Positions 52,193 to 59,473 of a stretch of 64,000 bases of DNA are shown piece after piece. The translations under genes were made by a program, and so were the position numbers. Each line of letters starts with the position of its first letter. Within the stretch, counting starts at the first letter, position 1. The notes beneath the pieces were generated by a model, which had not been told where the DNA came from, ran no database searches, and saw only the letters and a list, made by a program, of their open reading frames with translations. The stretch is from an uncultured Veillonella sp. (GTDB taxonomy: Bacteria; Bacillota; Negativicutes; Veillonellales; Veillonellaceae), in assembly GCF_900545795.1 (NCBI RefSeq), contig NZ_URAR01000001.1:186001-250000 (forward strand). Direction: 5' to 3'.

Positions 52193-53329
52193 TTAAGAGA
52201 ATAAATCGCTGAAAAAGTCTCCTAGTGCATCACCCGCATCACTCACTGCATCGCTAGCATCACTAACTAAGTCTCCATCTAAACTTTCTTCAGCCAAATC
52301 ATCTAGAGCTTCAAATGCGCCATCAGATACATCAGCTAGGTCATCCACTAGATCATTAACCTCTAATCCTACATCAGCCACGATATCATCAGCGGCAACC
52401 GCCATGTCGTTCAATGCTTCAAAGGGAGTCGCAACCAATCCATCTAAAGTCTCTGATGCATTATCAGCCATAGCACTTAACTCAGCTGTTGCCTCATCCA
52501 AAGTATCTTCTAAAGAAGCAAGCGGTGCCGAATTATCATCACGCAACATATCTCTAACTACACCGCTCGTCACGCCACCAACAACACCAGCTACAGCAGC
52601 TTGTCCCCAATTAGAACCAGTTCCAGTTGCCCCCGTATTAGCCGCTGCATGGCCTACTGTACCAGGTACACCATTAGTGCCTGTAGGCATAGAGACACCA
52701 CCTAACTTACCAGTGCCACCAAAGGAGTTAATAGCTCCACTATGATGGGCGCTACTTCCTTCTACTTGCTTAAGCGCTTGCTGTAATTGATCAATTGATT
52801 CATATAAATGAGCCAATGATAACAGTAAAGACGCCTTTGCTCCTGGATTCGCCACTTGCTGTAAAGAAGCCATGGCCTGTTTATAATCTGGCATAGCTAC
52901 ATTGTTAAGTAATATTTCCTCTGCTCTCGCCAGTTCATTGGAAGCCACTGTTGTTGGATTACGCTTTAATTGAGCTGGCTGTCCAACTTGATTTGATGAT
53001 ATATTACCACCTGGTAAGGTAGCTCCTGCCAATTGAACATCTTGTAATGGTGTAGTACCCATCGCATCTGGTGCTGGCTGTGCGCCTTGCTCTGCCAAAG
53101 GCCTCGTAGCGCTTGGCCCTGTAACACGCGCTGCAGGACTTACTTGGGCGCCACCTTGCCCAGCTCCTACTACTTGACCGCCCTGTACAGATTGGCTAGC
53201 TACTCCTTGAGGCCCAGTTTGTACATTGACATTGGCTGCAGCAACACGTTTCCCACAACCGGTACAAAATACAGAGCCTACCTTTATAGCCGTTCCACAA
53301 GAAGTACAAAACTTCGGTGTCCTATTCAT
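52193..53329 (-). CDS. Zinc-ribbon protein with acidic helical C-terminus
   Basis: 378 residues. N-terminal zinc ribbon CTSCG...CTGCGKRV (Cys about 8, 11, 22, 25), then a Gln/Gly/Ala/Pro-rich disordered stretch (30-130), a short helical region (SELARAEEILLNNVAMPDYKQAMASLQQV) and a Gly-rich part with a small Ala/Gly hydrophobic segment (AAVAGVVGGVTSGVVRDML). The last 110 residues are strongly acidic with Asp-Leu-Ala repeats (VNDLVDDLADVSDGAFEALDDLAEES), probably amphipathic helix or coiled coil. No membrane anchor. Function unknown; the same kind of ribbon occurs at 47373. Confidence 0.72.
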   Translation of the reverse strand: MNRTPKFCTSCGTAIKVGSVFCTGCGKRVAAANVNVQTGPQGVASQSVQGGQVVGAGQGGAQVSPAARVTGPSATRPLAEQGAQPAPDAMGTTPLQDVQLAGATLPGGNISSNQVGQPAQLKRNPTTVASNELARAEEILLNNVAMPDYKQAMASLQQVANPGAKASLLLSLAHLYESIDQLQQALKQVEGSSAHHSGAINSFGGTGKLGGVSMPTGTNGVPGTVGHAAANTGATGTGSNWGQAAVAGVVGGVTSGVVRDMLRDDNSAPLASLEDTLDEATAELSAMADNASETLDGLVATPFEALNDMAVAADDIVADVGLEVNDLVDDLADVSDGAFEALDDLAEESLDGDLVSDASDAVSDAGDALGDFFSDLFS

Positions 53330-53620
53330 TTCATCACCCTAATCCTTTCCATGCAATCGACCTAACTAAACATATACTTTATTTTAAATTCATTTTATCT
53401 TTATATTTTAATTGTAATAGAGATTTAAATATTTTTCTACACATAACACGTATATTATTGACACAAATAGGCCTACTTTTTTCTCAACTCATCATATAGA
53501 CGATATAGTCATTTTCATTTATACTATTATTAACAAGTATTTCTTCATCTATTTTTTATTTTCAAAGATTGTTTCTTTCATCTATGTACCAAACAATCTA
53601 ACTGCGAAAGAAGGGATTTT

Positions 53621-54031
53621 ATGTTCTCATTGACTCAATTGCAACATCAAAGAAAATGGCGTATGCTCCTTTGTGTAACGCTCCTTTTACTCATGACGGC
53701 CCTCATTGCCGGCTGTGGCAATGATAAATATGTAGATATCGTCAGAGAAGGAAATTTTTATAGCCACCCTAATATAAAAATTGGTAAAGCCTTTGACCAG
53801 TTCTTTGAGGATAGCAAGTGGAAATCCTTTACTAGCGATGATGGCCGTAAAGTTGTTGAGTTTACAGGCAAATGTCTCGTACTCAATCAAAAGTCTAAAG
53901 TAAAAATTCAATTTATTGTTAAAAAAGACGAAACCTTCGAAGTAAACTATGCCGACATCAACGGAGAGCCTATGTTAGAAATCGTATATAGCGCCCTCAT
54001 TGATAAAGTTATGGATAACTACGAAAAATAA
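53621..54031 (+). CDS. Lipoprotein of unknown function
   Basis: 136 residues. N-terminal basic stretch (QHQRKWR), hydrophobic core and lipobox LIAGC (Cys about 32), so anchored to a membrane by lipid. The mature domain (ISFDEF-like fold not assigned) includes NIKIGKAFDQFFEDSKWKSFTSDDGRKVVEFTG and IQFIVKKDETFEVNYADINGEP, resembling small 'secreted YpmB/DUF4878-like' ligand domains only vaguely. GAAGGGATTTT precedes the ATG. Single gene, convergent with the SDR gene. Confidence 0.75.
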   Translation: MFSLTQLQHQRKWRMLLCVTLLLLMTALIAGCGNDKYVDIVREGNFYSHPNIKIGKAFDQFFEDSKWKSFTSDDGRKVVEFTGKCLVLNQKSKVKIQFIVKKDETFEVNYADINGEPMLEIVYSALIDKVMDNYEK

Positions 54032-54042
54032 ATATCTAAAAC

Positions 54043-54073
54043 AAAAAGCCACTGAATTTTCCAGTGGCTTTTT
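54043..54073. terminator. Bidirectional terminator
   Basis: AAAAAGCCACTG/CAGTGGCTTTTT; T runs on both strands, between convergent genes 53621 (plus) and 54099 (minus). Confidence 0.88.
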
Positions 54074-54098
54074 CTCTATGTGAATCTAGGTGATACGC

Positions 54099-54740
54099 TC
54101 ATATGCGCCACAACTCATCTGCTCCCCACGTCACTACACCAGGAGCCTGAATAATAGATGCTTTTACCATAGCATCTGCCACAACCTCCGTAGGCATAGG
54201 CTTGAATTTCGTAAATATACCAAACTCACTGAGCTTATTTAACAGTTTAACTGATAGCCCTTCGCTCCATCTTTTTTCCTTTGCCTTCCGGATTAAAGAC
54301 GGTGGCTGTACAATAGTTGTCTTTGTAAAATTCAATTGCTTAATGGCCTCTTCTAATTGCCCTTTCATGCGTAAATAAAAGAAGGATGAGCCTGAATCAG
54401 CACCTACCGATGATACTAAAATATAATGGGTAACGCCCTGCTGCTTAGCCATTTGTGCTACTTGAAACTGATAGGCATAATCGACCTTCCATTGTAATTC
54501 TTTGCTGCCGGCCGCTTTACGTGTTGTGCCTAAACAAGAAAATAACACATCGCCAGTTAATAAATGCCCCCATTCACTGATACGATCAAAATTTACCAAA
54601 TGAGTCACTAACTTCTTATGGCTAATGCCTAGACTTTTTCTCACAAATATAACCACTTCTTCATAGCGGTCATCTTGTAATAGCAAATTAAGTACATCAC
54701 GCCCAGTTGCACCACTAGCACCTAAAATAAGCGCCTTCAT
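54099..54740 (-). CDS. NAD(P)-binding atypical SDR (NmrA/YwnB-like)
   Basis: 213 residues, Rossmann fold. Dinucleotide loop ILGASGATGRDV (residues 5-16), FSCLGTTR after strand 4, VSSVGADSGSSFFYLRMKGQLEEAI in which YxxxK is replaced by YLRMK, and the PPSLIRKAKEKRWSEG segment seen in atypical SDRs such as Htatip2/YwnB. It likely binds NADPH; substrate unknown. AGAGGTG lies 6 bases before the ATG at 54740; the GTG three codons earlier overlaps it. Confidence 0.88.
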   Translation of the reverse strand: MKALILGASGATGRDVLNLLLQDDRYEEVVIFVRKSLGISHKKLVTHLVNFDRISEWGHLLTGDVLFSCLGTTRKAAGSKELQWKVDYAYQFQVAQMAKQQGVTHYILVSSVGADSGSSFFYLRMKGQLEEAIKQLNFTKTTIVQPPSLIRKAKEKRWSEGLSVKLLNKLSEFGIFTKFKPMPTEVVADAMVKASIIQAPGVVTWGADELWRI

Positions 54741-55001
54741 ATCATACACCTCTCTTTAAAATCAATTTATTTCTATTAGCATACATTACAATAATTCGAT
54801 ATAGGGGAGCAAAACTCCTACATAAAGAGAATTTTCCCCTAATAACTTTTCTTTTATCTCCGACAAACCTGTCTTCAAATACAACAAAATTTAACAGCAC
54901 TGACTCTATTAGGCGACTCAATGAGCATCAGCTTTAAACTAATTGCCCTCTACCTAGCAAAACAAGCGACAAAACAAGCAGCAAAAACTAAATAATAAAA
55001 A
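54741..55001. other. Intergenic region with a possible 24-codon gene
   Basis: Upstream of the SDR gene the DNA is AT-rich. On the plus strand 54921-54995 encodes a basic amphipathic 24-residue peptide (starts MSISFKLIALYLAK, ends AAKTK) with only a weak AGGCG ribosome site. Listed as a candidate, not a gene. Confidence 0.35.
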
Positions 55002-55002
55002 C

Positions 55003-55034
55003 AAGCTACTTTTCAAAACACTGAAAAGTAGCTT
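55003..55034 (-). terminator. Terminator of tRNA-Ser
   Basis: AAGCTACTTTTCA/TGAAAAGTAGCTT followed by GTTTTTATT on the minus strand. Confidence 0.85.
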
Positions 55035-55041
55035 ATATACA

Positions 55042-55130
55042 TGGCGGAGAGGGTGGGATTCGAACCCACGGCCCCTTGCGGAGTCACTGGTTTTCAAGAC
55101 CAGCTCCTTAAACCACTCGGACACCTCTCC
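55042..55130 (-). tRNA. tRNA-Ser (anticodon TGA)
   Basis: 89 bases with long variable arm and encoded CCA. Acceptor GGAGAGG/CCTCTCC with discriminator G; anticodon stem-loop CTGGT-CTTGAAA-ACCAG, anticodon TGA; variable arm ACTCCGCAAGGGGC; T-loop GGTTCGAATCC. Reads UCA codons. Confidence 0.97.
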
Positions 55131-55150
55131 ATATTAAATTGTACTATAAT

Positions 55151-55179
55151 ATAATACTCTTTTTTTTCTAACAAATCAA
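55151..55179 (-). promoter_or_regulatory. Promoter of tRNA-Ser
   Basis: TTGATT (55174-55179), 17-base spacer, TATTAT (55151-55156) on the minus strand, about 20 bases before the tRNA. Confidence 0.75.
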
Positions 55180-55204
55180 GATGTATTCCTAAATTTTGCA
55201 TACA

Positions 55205-55330
55205 CTATCTCTGCCTAATTTAGCCTATACTATCTTTTCCTCATCTTACCTATGCTATCTCCACCTGATTTTGCATATACTATTTCTATCTCATATTATA
55301 TATTACTATCTCCATTCATTTTCCTCATGT
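55205..55330. repeat. 25-bp tandem array between tRNA-Ser and the 55426 gene
   Basis: CTATCT-type anchors at 55205, 55230, 55255, 55280 and 55306. Units such as CTATCTCTGCCTAATTTAGC.., CTATCTTTTCCTCATCTTACC and CTATCTCCACCTGATTTTGC are 25 bp (the fourth 26 bp). No open frame runs through. Confidence 0.82.
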
Positions 55331-55425
55331 AATATTCATAATCACCTTCCCCTAAGCAAATCCTTTATGTTATGATTTTACTATATAGTTAATTCTTTTT
55401 ATCAGTTTTGAGGAGGTCATTTATA

Positions 55426-56625
55426 ATGAAACGCTTTTTTATATTATGTATCCTAGGAACCTTTTTATTTTCAGCCCTCCCAGTCCCCAGTGAAGCCGCT
55501 TCATTTTCACAAATTGTAGTAAAAAAACTATTCAATGCCTTTACCAATGAATACAAGGAAAATACAAAAAAGACAAATGACACCACTAAAACCGATAAAG
55601 CACGCAGTTCCTCCAGTCAAACAGACTCAGATGTACATGATTCAACCCAATGGGTCTCTATAGATTCAACGAACTCATACTTAAAAGACTGGTATATCAG
55701 TACAGGAGATATTAAAGAACATAATGATCCAAATGCTATGCCCGTACGCGTCAAAAACATTGATAATAAAAAGGGAACCTATAGCATTAAATATATATTA
55801 GCCTTTAAAGACGCTGATTATCTTCGGGTTGAAAAAACAGAAACCTATAATTTAAAATCTGGTCAACTATTAACTACCTCTCCGGCCTATACAGACCGTC
55901 TAAATTCGTTCAATGGACCACTCGTAAAAAAAGTATTTGAATTGCAAGAAATCGCTGCACAAGAAGTAGAAGCTGCTGAAAAAGAAGCACAAGAAGCTAA
56001 AGAAAATTCCATTATCTATACCTCGATTATAGGCGCTACTCTATCCCTTATCATTGGCGGTGTAGTAGGTGCATTCATAGGCCGGCGCAAAGCTAAAAAA
56101 TCAGTATTACCACTTTTCATTTTATTCTTGCTAGCCAATCCTATTGTACATGCCGAAGAGTGGGTGAAAGTCCCTACCTATGAAAGCCATATCAATATGT
56201 ACATTGATGCCGATGATATAAGAAAATCCTCTAACAACAAGGCTATTGAAGCGGCTGTTAAAATTGAGTATCCGAAAACTCCAGGCCGTTTCTATATGCA
56301 AAATGTGCTCTTTTTGCCAAATAATCTCTATTTAGGCGTAAATAATACAACCTCTACCAATACAATCACTAATGAAACGAAAAAGCTTTATAAAGCAGGT
56401 GGTTTTGATGGAAATAAAGAATTTATCTACGCTGATCTTCATAAAGAGGCGTGGCGCATTCGCCATGAAATAGATATGGCTAAAGCAGAAGAAGCAGCCG
56501 AGGAAAGACAAGCAGAAATACAAAAAAATATCTATCGTCTTCTCGGAATCAGTCTTGTATCCTTACTTATTGGTGGCGGAATCGGCTATAGCATAACAAG
56601 TCGCCGTAAAAAAGTACAACAATAA
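55426..56625 (+). CDS. Two-copy fused secreted membrane protein
   Basis: 399 residues that read as two similar proteins joined head to tail. Copy 1: signal peptide (1-24, SEA-AS), Lys/Thr/Ser-rich linker, domain starting TQWVSIDSTNSYLKDWYISTGDI, a Glu/Ala helix (about 175-197) and a membrane segment (about 198-220) ending in GRRKAKKS. Copy 2 then begins with a complete signal-peptide-like segment, VLPLFILFLLANPIVHA-EEW, and the domain EEWVKVPTYESHINMYIDADDI, an acidic helix and a final membrane segment ending in SRRKKVQQ. GAGGAGG lies 9 bases before the ATG at 55426. The related single-copy domain is at 33421. Topology is uncertain; the second signal could be cleaved to give two proteins. Confidence 0.8.
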   Translation: MKRFFILCILGTFLFSALPVPSEAASFSQIVVKKLFNAFTNEYKENTKKTNDTTKTDKARSSSSQTDSDVHDSTQWVSIDSTNSYLKDWYISTGDIKEHNDPNAMPVRVKNIDNKKGTYSIKYILAFKDADYLRVEKTETYNLKSGQLLTTSPAYTDRLNSFNGPLVKKVFELQEIAAQEVEAAEKEAQEAKENSIIYTSIIGATLSLIIGGVVGAFIGRRKAKKSVLPLFILFLLANPIVHAEEWVKVPTYESHINMYIDADDIRKSSNNKAIEAAVKIEYPKTPGRFYMQNVLFLPNNLYLGVNNTTSTNTITNETKKLYKAGGFDGNKEFIYADLHKEAWRIRHEIDMAKAEEAAEERQAEIQKNIYRLLGISLVSLLIGGGIGYSITSRRKKVQQ

Positions 56626-56638
56626 ACACCAAAAATCA

Positions 56639-56681
56639 AATGGCACTATACTCTAGATACAGGAGTATAGTGCCATTTTTT
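56639..56681 (+). terminator. Terminator of the 55426 gene
   Basis: 15-bp perfect arms AATGGCACTATACTC/GAGTATAGTGCCATT and seven T. Confidence 0.9.
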
Positions 56682-56716
56682 TACTAATGCCTAAATTAAT
56701 ATCTAAATACAGTCAA

Positions 56717-57172
56717 TTATAAATTAATTTCGTAATTTAACCATTCTGTATTTTCTTCAGCGCCAATGCCTTTGTAGAACTTCTTACCTGCTTCATTCCA
56801 ATCAGCCACAGTCCATTTAATTTGTGTACAGCCTTGCGCCTTAGCTTCCTCTTTAAGGGCCGCCATTAGTTTTGTCCCTAAAGACTGGCCGCGATACGCT
56901 TCATCTACATAAAGTTCTTTCATATAAATAGCTGGTTTGTTTTGTGCCGTATACATCAAATAATAATACACCAACATGCCAGCTATTTTACCATCCACTT
57001 CAGCAACTAAACAGTAAAATAGAGGCTCATCTGTGTCTAATCCTTTTTCTAACACAATCTCTGGAGTAATATTAAAGCTGTTAATGTATTTCTCAAATAC
57101 AGCCAAGCCCTTCATTAACTCATATACTTCTGCCACATCTTCTTTTCTTGCTTTTCTAATAATAGCCATCAT
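56717..57172 (-). CDS. GNAT-family N-acetyltransferase
   Basis: 151 residues. The acetyl-CoA binding motif A is MKELYVDEAYRGQSLGTKLMAALKEEA (R/Q-x-x-G-x-G/A form at GQSLGT, about 93-98), preceded by YYYLMYTAQNKPAIY and followed by CTQIKWTVADWNEAGKKFYKGIGA. This resembles the diamine (spermidine/spermine) and thialysine acetyltransferase group, with substrate not certain. GAGGTAAT precedes two adjacent ATG codons. It starts about 50 bases after the B3/4 gene and may be cotranscribed with it. Confidence 0.92.
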   Translation of the reverse strand: MMAIIRKARKEDVAEVYELMKGLAVFEKYINSFNITPEIVLEKGLDTDEPLFYCLVAEVDGKIAGMLVYYYLMYTAQNKPAIYMKELYVDEAYRGQSLGTKLMAALKEEAKAQGCTQIKWTVADWNEAGKKFYKGIGAEENTEWLNYEINL

Positions 57173-57219
57173 ATTACCTCATTTCTTAATATATTTATAT
57201 TTCAAAAAAATATACAAAT

Positions 57220-57924
57220 CTATAACTCAATAGCAGGTTCAGCTTGAGTTACTATATATTTATTTACCTTAGCCTGTAAAGTAGTGCTAGCTTTTTCTAC
57301 AATAAAATCAAGTGCCTCCTGCAAAGCAGCTTCACGACTCGGATCGACAAGCTCAATCACCAAGAATGCATTTTTTGTATTTGGCGTAATCATAGTACGA
57401 GCCCCATCGCGCCAATTGAAGCAGCGACATACCGCACCGGCGTCATCCTTATAGCACAACTCATTCGGCAATGTTGGATTATTTTCTTCTTCCCCAATTA
57501 GGTAAAATTCATCGCCCCCTTCAGTGATTGTCAATCGTAAATCACCTACAAAGGTATCCATATCTTCTGCCCCACAAGGAAGCGCATAGCGTAAGCTAGC
57601 TGCATTGTAAATATCTACTAAAGGATTAATGCTGCCTACGGCCTTCTCCCCCTGGGAGCGTTTCAATAAGTTTTCAATGCTAGAGCGCACACCTTTTTTA
57701 GTCTTAAACTTTTTATACGCATCGCGATACACCTTAATGACCGCATTATCGCTGAATACAGGTTCAGTTAAATAGGCCGCGGCCATCTCATTACTTTCTT
57801 TTAATAAGCTTTCAAACTCTGGCAATTGCTCCTGAATATTGTTAAAATCTTTCAAGGTAACAACGCCGATTTTTGCATCAGGAAATAATTCCCAAAATGA
57901 TGGATCAACAATAAATTGGCTCAT
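57220..57924 (-). CDS. B3/4 domain protein (PheRS-beta editing-like)
   Basis: 234 residues. It matches stand-alone B3/4 proteins: YRKFKTKKGVRSSIENLLKR-like segment (residues about 70-92), NPLVDIYNAASLRYALPCGAEDMD (about 100-123) and CRCFNWRDGARTMITPNTKNAFLVIE (about 165-192). In PheRS beta this domain hydrolyses mischarged Tyr-tRNA-Phe; free-standing members are predicted to deacylate or bind mischarged tRNAs. GGAGGTG precedes the ATG. Probably first gene of a pair with the GNAT. Confidence 0.92.
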   Translation of the reverse strand: MSQFIVDPSFWELFPDAKIGVVTLKDFNNIQEQLPEFESLLKESNEMAAAYLTEPVFSDNAVIKVYRDAYKKFKTKKGVRSSIENLLKRSQGEKAVGSINPLVDIYNAASLRYALPCGAEDMDTFVGDLRLTITEGGDEFYLIGEEENNPTLPNELCYKDDAGAVCRCFNWRDGARTMITPNTKNAFLVIELVDPSREAALQEALDFIVEKASTTLQAKVNKYIVTQAEPAIEL

Positions 57925-58069
57925 AATAACACCTCCACAATCACTCGTGCAATATGCATTCCTACGAATAGTATTAACTATTCAATAGACTACTACCACA
58001 CACTATGTTAGGTTACCAATGTCCTCACTAGTTATATAATCCTCTAGCCATCTACTAGGTCTCCTTTTA
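57925..58069. other. Intergenic region upstream of the B3/4 gene
   Basis: The gap 57925-58275 holds the corA terminator (58070-58126); the rest is AT-rich with no gene or clear promoter. Confidence 0.5.
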
Positions 58070-58126
58070 CAAAAAAAGCACACCTTACATATCTTCTAAG
58101 ACCTAATGATATGCATGGCATGCTTT
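58070..58126 (-). terminator. Terminator of corA
   Basis: AAGCATGCC.TGCATATC / GATATGTAAGGTGTGCTT imperfect stem followed by TTTTTTTG on the minus strand; about 150 bases after the stop. Confidence 0.7.
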
Positions 58127-58275
58127 CGCACACTACCCGGTGGCAGTATTTCATATTAGATTGTACAAATAAAATACACTTTGTAAATTATCAAACATAA
58201 ATTAATACAACATGAAGTACATACTCAATAACTCAGCTTTATACTCAATTAACGATGACTACATATTCTATTAGC

Positions 58276-59235
58276 TTATAAGAAATCATTTTTCCATAAT
58301 AATATACTTGCAATGCAAGTAACTAACACAGCTATGCCAATGACAATCTCAAAGCCACCGCCTCCAGTCCAATCTTGGAATGGCACCGGTACATTGACCC
58401 CCCATAAACTAAATATTACAGTAGGTACAGCTAAAATAATCGTCATAGAAGCCAACAATTTCATAACCATATTTAAGTTATTAGAAATGATGGAAGTAAA
58501 GGCATTCATCATATTCATTAAAATATTGGAATACATTTCAACCATTTCAATGGCCTGCTTATTTTCAATGATTACATCTTCTAGCAAATCTTCGTCTTCA
58601 TCGTACATCTTGAGCAAATGACGCACATCTTCATGGCGGCGAATACGCAAAATACGCTCCATCACCGTTCCATTAGTTTTAAGTGCAGATGTAAAATACG
58701 TCATAGACTTCTGCAATTCTAACAATTGGAAGAAATCCTTATTTTTAGTAGTATGACGCAATTGAATTTCAATATCATCACTACGGCGATTGATTTGTTG
58801 CAAATAACGTAAAAACAAAGTGGCTGTGCGATACATAATTTGAAATAAGAAACGAGTTTTCTTATATGTATAAAATGTGGCCACTTGATTATTTAAAAAT
58901 GGATATAAAATTTCAGTTTCTTCTAAGCATACAGTAATAAAGAAATCGGGTGATAAGAAAATCCCCAATGGAACTGTATCATAGCTATCGCTGCCACGCA
59001 AAGCTGGAATATTGATTACTACAAAAATATAGTTTTCTTCAATTTCCACGTGAGAACGTTCTTCCGTATCCAGGGCTGTTTTGAGCACATCCGTAGGGAT
59101 TTCCGTCATAATATTGACAAGTGCTAGCTCATCGGGGTCAGGATTCACCAAGTTAATCCACGAGCCCTTTGTTGCATCCGCTACTGTTGTATCTGATAAA
59201 AGCTCGCCGTCTTCATGTTTGTATACCGTGAGCAT
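58276..59235 (-). CDS. CorA-family divalent cation channel with GVN instead of GMN
   Basis: 319 residues, full length. Large cytosolic alpha/beta domain, long stalk helix (about 150-255) and two C-terminal membrane helices. The pore signature after helix 1 reads SLWGVNVPVP (residues 279-281 GVN) where nearly all CorA have YGMN, so Met is replaced by Val while Asn is kept. The C-terminus WKNDFL has the usual Lys/Asp ring residues. Likely Mg, Co or Ni uptake, or Zn efflux as in ZntB-like members. GGGAGG lies 6 bases before the ATG at 59235. Own promoter upstream. Confidence 0.93.
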   Translation of the reverse strand: MLTVYKHEDGELLSDTTVADATKGSWINLVNPDPDELALVNIMTEIPTDVLKTALDTEERSHVEIEENYIFVVINIPALRGSDSYDTVPLGIFLSPDFFITVCLEETEILYPFLNNQVATFYTYKKTRFLFQIMYRTATLFLRYLQQINRRSDDIEIQLRHTTKNKDFFQLLELQKSMTYFTSALKTNGTVMERILRIRRHEDVRHLLKMYDEDEDLLEDVIIENKQAIEMVEMYSNILMNMMNAFTSIISNNLNMVMKLLASMTIILAVPTVIFSLWGVNVPVPFQDWTGGGGFEIVIGIAVLVTCIASILLWKNDFL

Positions 59236-59268
59236 ACGCCACCTCCCATTCAATTTATCTTATACTTC

Positions 59269-59298
59269 ATCATAAACAACAATGATAAGGTTCGTCAA
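59269..59298 (-). promoter_or_regulatory. Promoter of corA
   Basis: TTGACG (59293-59298), 18-base spacer, TATGAT (59269-59274) on the minus strand. No magnesium riboswitch in the roughly 30-base leader. Confidence 0.7.
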
Positions 59299-59321
59299 GA
59301 GTTGAAACTAGGGATTTTTCA

Positions 59322-59393
59322 AAAAGAAAATATCCTGCTCTTATGTAATTTACTCCGTGTAAATTTGTCATATAGAGCAGGACTTTTTCTCAA
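59322..59393 (-). terminator. Terminator of the metal ATPase gene
   Basis: Outer arms CCTGCTCT/AGAGCAGG with an inner AAATTTACAC/GTAAATT hairpin, T-rich on both flanks; about 80 bases after the ATPase stop. Confidence 0.75.
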
Positions 59394-59473
59394 AATTTAT
59401 ACTATTTTATAGAATCTTAATTTAGTTTTATTTTAATCTATATTTATATTAATCTATTTTTACAAAATTCACA

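Noticed and set aside
59236..59300. M-box magnesium riboswitch upstream of corA
   Set aside because: The leader between the predicted promoter and the ATG is only about 30 bases.
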